Source: Neopestalotiopsis rosae
Lineage: Eukaryota; Ascomycota; Sordariomycetes; Amphisphaeriales; Sporocadaceae
DNA length: 64,000 nucleotides
Reading direction: 5' to 3'
Assembly: GCA_023078685.1 (NCBI GenBank)
Contig: JALGAS010000003.1
Location: forward strand, 3,038,001 to 3,102,000
A program made the position numbers and the translations under genes. Position 1 is the stretch's first letter. Every line of letters begins with the position of its first letter. Shown here one piece after another: positions 32,097 to 41,573 of this stretch. The notes under the pieces are model-generated. The model worked only from the letters and a program-made list of their open reading frames with translations, was not told the origin of the DNA and searched no databases.

Positions 32097-32451
32097 TTAA
32101 TCCGCCGAAATGTACATCACTATCCAGACAAGTCAGTGACCGTTTTGCCGGGTCTGTTGGCCTACTCACCATTGTTACCCCTGACAAAGGCATCTCCGTA
32201 CGTCCTCCGCTTTACGCCATTGACGTACTCCTCCGTCTTCTCCAGGGCAATGTTCATGTATCCATCAACAGATTGAAGCTCTCCTAGTGCTGAGTGTAAG
32301 TAAATATTAAGCCAGCAGTAGATGGAAGATATAACCTACCCTTGTAGACAACTCCAGAGTTGAGCTTGACAGTCACAGGGTTACCGTGGAGTTCAGACAG
32401 GAAACCCGAGGGGTCCCTTCCATCGCCTTGAGTGACAGTTCCGTTCTCCAT
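32097..32451 (-). CDS. LSM6: U6 snRNA-associated Sm-like protein LSm6
   Basis: Three short exons, 32451-32340, 32283-32170 and 32119-32097, 82 residues in all; no single long open frame shows it. The protein begins MENGTVTQGDGRDPSGFLSE. The Sm1 motif follows (NPVTVKLNSGVVYKGEL, then SVDGYMNIALEKTEEY), then the Sm2 motif RGNNVMYISAD at the very C-terminus. Both fit LSm6 closely (yeast 86, human 80 residues). LSm6 is a ring subunit of LSm2-8, which binds the U6 snRNA 3' end in the nucleus, and of LSm1-7, which promotes cytoplasmic mRNA decapping. The gene is convergent with the methyltransferase (238 bp between stops) and divergent from the Rad60-like gene. Confidence 0.95.
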
Positions 32452-33581
32452 ATTGTTCGAGTCAATAGCTTGATAACTTTAGAGGCTTTGCTGAAAAGCT
32501 TGTGATTGATTCTGTGGCCAATGGTCGTCTTGCGCGTGCTTGCGGCTTGAAATTGTTCTGATATCTCTGAATCCTGATGAGAGTTGTTTGGTGGAACGGC
32601 CCCACCAAAGGCCTTGCCTTGCCTGCCAGTCGCCCACCCAGCTTGCTCGGTTGCCCTGTGCCAGCAGACTGGCTACTAAACAAAGGTGGGCGGGCGTGGG
32701 CGTCAGGGCGTCCAGGCGCCTGGCGTTTATTCCAGTCGCTTGTCGTTTACCCCACTTATCGACGAATCACTTTAGCTGTGGGTCCACCGCGACGCTGATG
32801 TACTAATCTTGTACCTCGCGTTGAAGAAATCCAAAAAAGCATCGCGGGGCTTTGGGATAATTCTGTTTGGCCTCGACGCGTTTGATTTGGTTGCCTACCG
32901 CAACGTACTTCGAAGTCGCCGCCGAGGGTGTTCGCCGATTTTTCATCATTAAAATCGCCGCTACGAATGTAAATACGGCAACGAGTAAACCTGCGATTTT
33001 TCACTTTCGTCGCGTTGCATTAATTATTTGAGCAGCCACGCACTTGATATGTGAAGGCATTCGCCGATTTCCTTCCCCGCCGTGCACTTCACATTCGCCG
33101 AATTCTTTTCTGCTGCCGCCGCCGCATACTTTGCATTTCCAAGTATTCGCCGATTTCTTCCTACCGCCGTACACCTCACATTGAGGTATTCGCCGATTCC
33201 CTCCTTCCTCCCCGCCGGATACTTTACTTTCGAAGATATTCGCCGAATGCTTTTTGCCTCCGGCGATATCTCACATTCCAGAGTGTTCGCCGACCGTTCC
33301 GTCACCTGCGCCGCGCCGCATTCCACTTGCTTCCGACGCCGGACACTGCGCATTCCAAAGAGTATCGGCCGAACATTCTGTCTCCAACGCCGAATGTACC
33401 ATAGTCGAGAGTATTCGCCGAACTTTTTCGACTAAGAACGCTTCGCGGATTATACCTGCAAACTTGGGTTTGGCTGCGCTGTATTGCTTAAACGGCGGTG
33501 CGCCGAATTCTCGTCCAATCATAAGTTCAGAAACGGCTGTCGGACCGCATCAAGAAAAAGGAAGTTCTAGTGGCCTGCAAG
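32452..33581. other. Divergent spacer of LSM6 and the Rad60-like gene
   Basis: A 1.1 kb head-to-head spacer. About half of it (from about 32885 to 33445) is the degenerate repeat array described separately. The LSM6-proximal part (32452-32880) shows no motif. The open frames in both strands across the array are a by-product of the repeat composition. Confidence 0.6.
32885..33445. repeat. Degenerate minisatellite, about 50 bp units
   Basis: The core ATTCGCCGA or a close variant recurs at about 32930, 33059, 33093, 33145, 33188, 33238, 33285, 33364 and 33413. Most spacings are 43-52 bp. Between cores, the units share pyrimidine-rich runs, GCCG blocks and an ACATTC/CATTCC end. Units are divergent and some are shortened (34 bp) or lengthened (79 bp), suggesting an old array. 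A unit near 51 bp would keep a reading frame, and on the minus strand the stretch 33353-33024 is open with recurring SANxLxxxxE-like and NxKYxAG-like segments. I treat it as a non-coding tandem repeat; a decayed repetitive gene is possible. Confidence 0.7.
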
Positions 33582-34976
33582 ATGGAGAAGCCAAAGCAGC
33601 TTCCCTTCAAGAGGCGCGTGGTTCGTAAGAGCTCCGACGGTGTCGCGGAGAAGAAGACTGGCGAAGGTGATTTGTTTGGTGCGACCAATCATGACATGTT
33701 CTTTGACCACATGGATGCAAAGAGTAAGGTAGTTAAGGAAAAGAGAAGTACTCTCCAAGAGAAGACGCGCCGAGAGAAGAACGGCCAGCGAGACAAGGAG
33801 CCCTCAAACAAGACATCCAAGTCTGCCACAGCAGCAAAGTCCACTCCTCTTTCAGGATCCAAGAGACGACACTTAGTGCTTTCTGATGCCGAAGATGACG
33901 ATGAGCTCACCTCTCCTTCTCGGTCGTCTCGACAGTCCCCCAGAATTAGCAGCAGCAAAAAGGCAAGGCTGCTCACCTCTCCGTCATCGAAGCCAGGCAG
34001 ACAATCTAATGCGTCGACCCAAGTGATCTCACTTGACAGCGACGATGAGGAGGACACCTTTGCCACGGCCAAGTTGAATGGCAAGGGTAAGGAAAAGGCG
34101 GGCCCTTTGATGGCAAATGGCTCTGATGCGCCATCGTCGGCGCAGAATCATCGTGTTAGTGACGATGATGACGAGCTGCCACACAATGGCAGCCTTAAGG
34201 ACCCGGACCCCAGTGACATTGGGGCGGAGTACGTCCGACTAGCTCAAGAACGAGCCAAGTTGAGAAAAGCCGCCTTTGAGGCTGAAGAGGCTCGCGTCGT
34301 CCCGGCTGTGGAGGTTATTATCGAATCCCGGCTGCCCGACATTCCACCCCTCAAGGTGAAGATGCCCATCAACAAGAGACTCAGCGTCATGAAGAACGCT
34401 TGGAAGGACAAAGCCATGGAGAAACTAGGTGACTTGCCGTCAGTTACACCCACCATGATTGACAGTGTATTCCTCACCTGGAAGGAGAGAAAGATCCAGG
34501 ATGTCCTCACACTTGAGAGATTGGGCATCACGCCCGACAGCAAGGGTTACCTTACTGCACAGACGCAAGAGCCTACGGAGGGCTTTGCCAACTGGGACAA
34601 GGTCCACCTCGAAGCATGGACCCAAGAGCTGTATGACCAGCATATGCAAGAGAAGGAGAGAGAGCGGAAGCGCAACTTGGGTGAGCTAGAGGATGATGTC
34701 AGCGCCGAGGAAACGCCTGCAAAGGCTCAGGCACCCAAGAAGATTCGCATCACGCTGAAGTCCAAGTACTTTGAAGACTTCAAGCTCAACACACCCATGA
34801 ATACAACAGTCGGCAGGCTCATCCAGGCCTTCCGTAAGACGCAGCAGGACGACTTGCCTGCTGAAAAGGTGGTTAAGATCCACTTTGATGGCGAGATTCT
34901 CAAGGACCACGAAACCATGGATTCTATTGGCGTTGAAGACATGGACAGTATGGAGGTTCACATCACGAACCCCTGA
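33582..34976 (+). CDS. Rad60/Esc2/NIP45-like protein with C-terminal SUMO-like domain
   Basis: A single-exon protein of 464 residues. The upstream in-frame codon is GTG, so the start is the ATG at 33582 (MEKPKQLPFKRRVV). The N-terminal half is disordered, basic and Ser-rich, with a SUMO-interacting motif VISL (148-151) followed by an acidic run DSDDEED. The middle part (about residues 210-380) is helical, including LERLGITPDSKGYLT. The C-terminal 75 residues form a Rad60 SUMO-like domain: KIRITLKSKYF, NTTVGRLIQAFRK and HFDGEILKDHETMDSIGVED. There is no terminal di-Gly. Family members act in the nucleus in genome stability and SUMO-guided repair of recombination intermediates. Domain order and length fit; orthology to RAD60 rather than ESC2 is not resolved. 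Confidence 0.85.
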   Translation: MEKPKQLPFKRRVVRKSSDGVAEKKTGEGDLFGATNHDMFFDHMDAKSKVVKEKRSTLQEKTRREKNGQRDKEPSNKTSKSATAAKSTPLSGSKRRHLVLSDAEDDDELTSPSRSSRQSPRISSSKKARLLTSPSSKPGRQSNASTQVISLDSDDEEDTFATAKLNGKGKEKAGPLMANGSDAPSSAQNHRVSDDDDELPHNGSLKDPDPSDIGAEYVRLAQERAKLRKAAFEAEEARVVPAVEVIIESRLPDIPPLKVKMPINKRLSVMKNAWKDKAMEKLGDLPSVTPTMIDSVFLTWKERKIQDVLTLERLGITPDSKGYLTAQTQEPTEGFANWDKVHLEAWTQELYDQHMQEKERERKRNLGELEDDVSAEETPAKAQAPKKIRITLKSKYFEDFKLNTPMNTTVGRLIQAFRKTQQDDLPAEKVVKIHFDGEILKDHETMDSIGVEDMDSMEVHITNP

Positions 34977-35585
34977 AGGCCCCGGCCAGATCTCCTCGGA
35001 TTGGCATACCGAAGACATTGAGCTCAAACTCGAGAGCATCAAGGAAGCGGAGCCACCTTGGTGGCGTACTATTCTGCATCAGGATATCCATCTACAACTC
35101 GCCATTGGCTGCATGGATTTTTGGAGTGCAAAGCATTGTTGGAATATTGGAGGCGTTTACGGAAACACAATGTTGAGGCAGGGCTTTCTCAGGAAAGCAC
35201 ATGCAACGCATGCTGGCCTTATGACTGATGACTGGATGATTTTATATTTCTTGACCTTTTCCTCTACAGCTACCATCCTCGTGGAGGTAGCTTATAATCA
35301 TGATACCCAGCTGCACTTTTGCGGCATTGCTTCTTTGGCATTCATTTGGTCCAGCGGCCGCAGTAGATAGAAAATCATAAAAAGAAAAAAAAATCATAAA
35401 ACAACCAGCCTTGTCTTCAAGTTGATGGTATTGAAATCAGTATATCTTTGCGGGCGTGACCTATGCACACGGGATATTTCCCATTCAGTCTGAATCCACC
35501 ACGACGGTAATCCGCTCTAAACTCCATACACCTCAAAACGCCTGACCATGATTTCATGCAAGATTCTTTTCCTTTTCACCCCTCT
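34977..35585. other. Convergent 3' region between the Rad60-like gene and PNO1
   Basis: About 600 bp tail-to-tail spacer. It contains an A-rich stretch near 35380-35400 that may belong to a polyadenylation region. The weak frame at 34885-35370 overlaps the Rad60-like gene end and has no motif. Confidence 0.5.
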
Positions 35586-36514
35586 CTAAAATCTCTCCTT
35601 CATTCTCGAGGCAACGATTCTTAGACCGTTGTACACCTTGCCAGGCTGCTTGCCGAGAATCAAGGATACGATGCTTTCTCTTGCGATCTGGATGTTCTTG
35701 AAACCGCCAAGGATGTGGATCTTGCTGTCGGCAAGTACGATTCTTGTTCGGCTCGCCTATGATTTCATGTCAGTCCTAGTCTCCTTTGTATGCATGGAAA
35801 CTCAACATACGTTTTCAATCGAGTGCTTTGTCTTTCCCTGAGCACCGGCAATACGACCAATGGCACGAGCAACTATTCTTCTGTCAGCAAAACAGTCCTT
35901 CAGATTCCCCACGGTGGTTGATATGCCCATCCATGGCTAAAACGGAGTATTGACGTACGGTGGTCACCACTCAGAGTCTTGACATCCTTGATCTCAAAGG
36001 TCTCAACGTAGAGATCGTCGAGACGGAGCAGGGCAATGGCGTCCTCGACGTCAAAGCCCAGGCAAAAGGCGCGGACAAAGTCCTCGCCCTTTTGCAGGGC
36101 GCCGGCCTCGGCCGTGTGGCGGCTGGTCCGCAGCTCGACGCACTTGGACTTTACGTTCATGCGGCACTGCAGCTTGAGGTGCTCGACCAGCGGCGGGTAG
36201 ATCTTGGGCCACGAGGCCTTGAGTGGGCTCATGCGGTGCGGCGGGACGGGGACCTTGCGCGACTCGATGCGGTGCGCCGCGGGGGCGTCCCGCTGCGGCG
36301 CAAACTGCGGCCGCGACTCCTCGTCGATCTCCATGTCTGTGTTGGCGTTGGCGGCCACGGGGGCCAGGATCGCCGTCGTGTCCAGCGTGTTCATGGCGTC
36401 GGCGTCGAGGAGCAGTTCCTCGTCCTCGGTCCCAGTCACCGGGAGGGGGATATCAGCCGCGGGGGCATCTTGGGCGGTCTCGATGGGCGCCTTGAGCGCC
36501 GTGGGTGCAGGCAT
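35586..36514 (-). CDS. PNO1: RNA-binding KH protein PNO1/DIM2 of 40S assembly
   Basis: Three exons, 36514-35959, 35872-35811 and 35756-35586, 262 residues (yeast protein 274). An acidic, Ala-rich N-terminal part is followed by the conserved core. RMSPLKASWPKIYPPLVEHL opens the first KH-like region, with NVKSKCVELRTS and an EDFVRAFCLGFDVEDA helix. The intron joins GDH to LARAIGRIAGAQGKTK, which carries the canonical KH GxxG loop, then HSIENASRTRIVLAD and KIHILGGFKNIQIAR. It ends with KQPGKVYNGLRIVASRMKER. PNO1 works with the endonuclease NOB1 in late cleavage of 20S pre-rRNA and recruits the Dim1 methylase. Nuclear and cytoplasmic. It is head-to-head with MDM31. Confidence 0.95.
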
Positions 36515-37162
36515 GATGATAGTGTGTGTGCAGGAACCGTTTGGAGGTTATAGTCGTTGTCGTCTGGGCAGGCGTCGAAGAATACAGTCGGTCACAGACA
36601 ATAGAGTATGGGTATGGTCGTCGTTTGGCAATTCCCTGGGTATCGATACCGCTTTGGCTTTCCCGCTCGACAATAATTTTTGGGCGTGGGGCAAAGCTCT
36701 GATAAGTGATAAGAAAAAAGACGATCAAAAAGTCGGTGCTTATTTTTTTTCTTTCTTTCTTTTTCGGGGTTACCACTAAAATCCAGCATCCAGCACCCAA
36801 GCCACCCCTGTCAGAGGGGCTGGAGCTGTCCACGGGCTTGTCTGTTGGCACTGCACAGGCCTGGCTGGGCCCCAAGCACAACCTGCAGCGCGCAAAATTC
36901 CTGCCTTGTTCGATTGGCTAGCGCGTCATGGAATTGCTAATGACGAGATTTTGCTTTCCGACTCTATCGGACCTGATTTCCATTCATGCGTAATGGTGGT
37001 TTTGGTGCAACCACCATCTCATCCCGCTCCTGGTTTTATTGTTCCTGTAGATTGTTTTACACCACGAGTTTCTCACAGCGATTCTTTGGTGATGTTATTG
37101 CTTTCTTGAGTCAATTTCCTGCCCTGTTCAACACTCTGTGCAGATCAACATGAGCTCTTGCG
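36515..37162. promoter_or_regulatory. Shared divergent promoter region of PNO1 and MDM31
   Basis: A 648 bp head-to-head spacer. It includes a T/CTTT tract at about 36742-36765. Both genes are housekeeping genes, so a bidirectional promoter is plausible. The MDM31 side ends in an upstream ORF, listed separately. Confidence 0.5.
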
Positions 37163-37176
37163 ATGTCTACAGCTAG
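37150..37176 (+). promoter_or_regulatory. Upstream ORF overlapping the MDM31 start codon
   Basis: ATG at 37150 opens eight codons (MSSCDVYS) ending at TAG 37174-37176. It overlaps the proposed MDM31 ATG at 37163 in another frame. Its -3 position is A (AACATG), a favourable context. If included in the mRNA it would reduce initiation at MDM31 or require leaky scanning. Confidence 0.5.
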
Positions 37177-39506
37177 AACGTCGCTCCTTGGCCGCCAGGC
37201 CTGGCGATCGGTCTACGAGTCGCTCGACTTTTTCGGCACCAAGATATCATCGAGGCCGACTATGACATGCCGATCTGGTATAAATCCTCACAACACGATA
37301 CCCGGACGATCGACGAATTATTCGTCATGGTCCTTCCCGAGAGCCCCGAGAGTGCAAGGGTATAATGTCCGAAGAAGCTTCACCTCTGGAGGCTTGCTGC
37401 TCGTCAGCGTAAACCCGACCTCTTCTACGACGAGCGCAGTGGTATCATCATGCGCAGCTGCCGCCGATTCTTCGCTGAGCAGTGGTGCGACACAAAAATC
37501 AGATTTATTGAGGCTTGCGCGGCAAGCATGGACAAGAGATATCCACACCGGGAGGGGTAGAAGACGGCATGGCGCGGTATCGCGGAGGCGAAAATCTACC
37601 AAATCGAATAGCAACACTACCAAAGCTACGACGGCAGCGGCATCGCAGGCCAAGCAGGAGCCTGAAAGTGCTTCTGCAGCTATCAAGCCGGAAGCGAAGT
37701 CGGAAGCGAAACCTCCGGCCGAATCTGAACACCACAACTACATTGCCAACTATTTCCATCTTCCAAATGTCCACTTTCCTCATCGGCCGACAAAGGAGGA
37801 GTTTCTAGCCGCTGCAAATGGATTTTGGGCACGTATGAAGGTTCGTTTCAAGTGGTACTCCATTAGAAGCATGCGTCCATGGAATACGGATGAATGGGGA
37901 GCTTTCTTGTCCTTTTTCCTCTTTGGACATTTGGTTTGGATCCTGGTTGGAACGACGACCTTTATATCTCTACTCCTTCTTTTCATCAACACTATCTCTG
38001 CACAAGGTACGTCGAAATTATGTCAGCACGCGTCGTTCGTCACTGATTTGTACAGAATGGCTGGCCAAAAAGGTTGGCGATTACTTGACAGAGTCGGCTG
38101 GCTTGACTGTCATTTTCGAGTCTGCCATTGTCCCCAAGTGGAATGATGGAGTCATCTCATTTAGAAACGTCTACGTTTCCCGAAGACCTGGTCAGACCAA
38201 GTCTTCAGTCAGCAAAGGCTCGGCATCCACCGCTGCAGCTGCTGCGGCTGCGGAGAATGAGAAGAAGGGAACTACCGAGGAAGACGACGGCAACTATACA
38301 CAATTCGACGTCTCACTCAGTACAGTCAACGTCACATTGTCATTTGCCAAGTGGTGGAATGGAACCGGACCGCTCAAGGACGTGGAGATCAAGGGAGTCC
38401 GCGGTGTCATTGACAGGACATCAGTGCATTGGTCTGATGTCACTGTCGATCCTCTTTCATATCGACACGAACATAACCCCGGCGACTTTGAGATTGAGTC
38501 CTTCAAATTAGAGGATCTCCTGGTCACGATTCACCAGCCCGGAGGTTTCCGCCCCTTCTCCGTGAGTATTTACTCAATGGAGCTTCCTCAGTTACGGAAG
38601 CAATTCATGTTTTACGACCTTCTCTCGGCCAACCACGTGTCGGGCTCTTATGACGGCTCGCTCTTCACCATTCACCCTCGTCAAGTCCACGGAGTTGCAG
38701 CTGGCCAGGAACGAGCTGCTAATGATTTTGGCGAGCCCAATGCTTGGAAAAAGTTTAGTCGTTGCCGAATCGATGGGCTCAAGATTGACCACTTGAACAA
38801 GGGCGACCAGGGACCTTTTGGTTGGATCTATGAAGGCAACGTCGACATTGTAGCAGATATTGCTTTCCCTACAGATGATGAGGACAGCATCTTTGAAGTC
38901 GTGTCTGACTTTTACGATCGCCTGGAAGAAGCTGTCACGACCAATCGATATCTCCAGATTCTCGAAAGGACGAAGCGCCGTGTCAAGGAGGACGGCTTCG
39001 ATGCTCTTCGGAGTGGCACCTTTGATGACGCCGCACAGGTCCCTGTTGTCGATGAGGCAGATCCCACAGCTAAACCTGCTACCCCCGACCCTGAAAGTGG
39101 ATCGCCTTCATCAGTGCCAAGCTCTGATGATGAGCCACCACGCTACTTGGTCATGGATCTGCGCATCCACTTGAACGATGTCAAGGCCACCGTTCCCGTC
39201 TTTGATTCATCCCTGGGCTATATCAATCAGACGCTGGTGCGACCCATTGTTGCTTACATCAACGCCAAGAAGACATATATCCCCATCGGATGCCGTATAG
39301 TCAAGCGTGCCTCCGACTTTGATGGAGCTTGGTCATTGTACGACTGCGGTCTCATGAACGACATGTCAGCAGAAGTGTACGATGCCTTTGCGCGTGATGT
39401 GGAGGACCAGCAGAGTCGATCCAGACGACTCAAGAAGGTTGGCTTTTGGACCTTGAGTCTGGCAGCCCACGCCTTGTTCATGGGCATGGCAGGTAACGTC
39501 GTGTAA
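37163..39506 (+). CDS. MDM31: Mitochondrial inner-membrane protein Mdm31
   Basis: Two exons, 37163-38006 and 38056-39506, 764 residues. The 49 nt intron (GTACGT to GTACAG) joins FINTISAQ to EWLAKKVGDY. The N-terminus is basic, Ser/Thr-rich and free of acidic residues in its first part, fitting a mitochondrial presequence. A low-complexity region (about residues 140-190) precedes IANYFHLPNVHFPHRPTKEE. A membrane segment follows near residues 245-280 (GHLVWILVGTTTFISLLLLF). The conserved Mdm31/32 region includes VIFESAIVPKW, VSLSTVNVTLSFAKW, HWSDVTVDPL and YDLLSANHVSGSYDGSLFTI, then a second hydrophobic segment at the C-terminus. Mdm31 helps keep mitochondrial shape, nucleoids and cardiolipin homeostasis. 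A run of Ala lies near residue 338. Confidence 0.92.
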
Positions 39507-40425
39507 GACAATTGTAACAAGCAAAAAATGTCTTCGTGAGGTTCTGGTAATGATTCATGCCTCACTTTTTTGGAGTTTTGTGCATTAGAGGGTAATGGCG
39601 TATACAAGGACTTGGTGGCTTTTACACCCGGTGTTTGTGGCGCTCGAATTGGCTGTTTACCCACTAGAAGTGGCTTCAAGCGGTTGAAATATTCCTCTCA
39701 TGCTTAGATAGGGGAAGCAATGCGATATGAATCTATTCTTGACATTCCATGAGTGTACTTGGTGAATCAAAAGTCGTGACGTCAATGTGCTATGGACCGT
39801 TCACGCTGGACTTCCATCTCGATAAGAATCAGACCATGTCATGTGTGGTTTACTAGAAGCGGACTCGTTGCTTGCTAGTGAATCAAGGTTCATCTAGATG
39901 ATCATTGGGTGAAATAAGCTCAAAGTTTTGTCTTTGCTCTAGCCCAACGACTAGATTAGTTGGTTCCTGGCTAAGAAGAAGACTATGTGCTAGGCAATGA
40001 TTACATGCATGTGTTCCTGAGAGTGTTCCATTTCACTGTTATTATCATGTTCAAGAGCAGACAATTTCCGAAATGGTAGAGTAGAAGAGGCATCTTCAGT
40101 TTTTTCATCATTTCACTCTTTAGTGCATATAAGATCCAATTGTTCGTTTTATGAGAGTATATTCGCTGCCGACTCAAAGGCTCCGCCTTTCTATAAATTA
40201 AAAGAAATGGGAATTCGCAATCTATATCCAAAAGTTTCGTGTACTGTTCATTAAGAAAATCCTCATTATCACTTCATAGCCATGATCATAATCCCTTCCA
40301 GACCACTCGTGACCAACTTCTTCTCGCCCCCAATGTTTTTGTAGTAGTGCCTCTTCCCCCGTTGATTAGGTATCGTCCCCGAGTTCTGCTTCTTCTCAAC
40401 TCTGCTGCTCGCTGTTGTTCGTTGT
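39507..40425. other. Convergent 3' spacer
   Basis: About 920 bp tail-to-tail between MDM31 and the secreted Cys-rich protein. A/T-rich, no gene or repeat recognised. Confidence 0.5.
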
Positions 40426-41573
40426 TTAAACGGCGCAAGTGGCGGGAGCGGTGGTGTTGCTGCCGGTGACGGAGAACTCGATGGTGTAGTGGTTGGAGCC
40501 GGACCAGGAGCCAGTGTTGGTGGCGTAGGAGGAGTCCCAGGACTGGGAGTACATGGCGCAGACCTGCTTGCCGGTGTCGCCGTTCTTCATGAGCATGTAG
40601 GTGTTGTAGAACTGGCAGGTCTTGAAGGTGCCGTCGGAGGCGGGGTGGGCGCGGTTGTAGTCGCTCTGGGCGGAGCAGGCGGCGGCGCAGAGGGAGGGGT
40701 CAAAGGGTCCAGAGGTGAAGGTCTTGACGCCCAGGTAGGTATCGACGGTGTTGCAGAGAGGGGCGTTGATGCCCTTCTGGCCGAGCCAGGTGCCAGTGTA
40801 GCCGGTAGGGCTGGACATGGGGCCGGCAGAGTTGTAACCGTTGGAGCCGGCCATGACGACCTCGAAGCTGCTGCGGTACTGGCCAGTGTTCTTGGCGTTG
40901 CCGCTCAGGACGGGGCCACCCCAGAAGACACACTTGATGACAGTGGTAGAGGCAGGGTCAGGGCAGGCGGAACCAGCGTCCTATTGTGTATATGTTAGTA
41001 TGGATTGTATACTAGAGGTCGAGGATATATATGACTTACCAGAGTGGGGTCACGCTCAAAGTAGATGTTGAAGGCATTGCAACCAGAGATGGCCTTGCAC
41101 TTGGTGGCGCAAGTGGCAGCATCGTAGGTCTTCAGGGAAGTGTAACCCATGTAGGCGTAGGCCGAGTTGGAAGCCTGGAGGTTGGTGAAGCTCTGAACGA
41201 AACCAGAAGGCGCGGTTTGGCCGGAGGCAGCCGTGGAGAAGTCGGTGTCGGCAAGGAAGGCATCGGCGGTATCGGGATCGGGAACGGGGCCGTATCCAAC
41301 AGGCTGAACGGCACAGTTACCGTCACGCTTGTCAAAGGCGATTCTGTTCTTCATGTCGCGTCTCATCTTGGTATCGGAGACAACGGGGCTGGCAGTGATC
41401 TCAGCGGCAGCGCTGGCAGCGGCGGTGGCACTGTTGTAGGCGACAGTGGTAGAGCCGGCACCGATCGGGACCGAGGTGGTCTCGGGAACGGGAACAGCAT
41501 CGATCTCGTCGAAGTCAATGGTCTGAGCCGAAGCGAAGGCGGCAAAGGCCAGAGCGAAGATGGAGGACTTCAT
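40426..41573 (-). CDS. Secreted Cys-rich protein with duplicated PAN/Apple-like modules
   Basis: Two exons, 41573-41040 and 40980-40426, 362 residues. A signal peptide (MKSSIFALAFAAFASAQ) is followed by an Ala/Thr-rich propeptide with dibasic RR (71-72) and KR (82-83); KR before DGNC is a likely Kex2 cleavage site. The mature part has two similar Cys-containing halves. The first reads CATKCKAISGCNAFNIYFER and ends SSFEVVMAGSNGY. The second reads CAAACSAQSDYN, KTCQFYNTYMLMKNG and NHYTIEFSVTGSN. The internal likeness suggests a duplication. The Cys pattern and aromatic residues recall PAN/Apple or related carbohydrate-binding modules, but I cannot assign a family firmly. Codon use is strongly GC-biased (many GCC, AAG, CTC), which suggests high expression. 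Probable extracellular or cell-wall protein. Confidence 0.75.

Noticed and set aside
36204..36779. 191-codon frame and neighbours antisense to PNO1
   Set aside because: Shadow of the GC-rich PNO1 first exon, with no independent motif.
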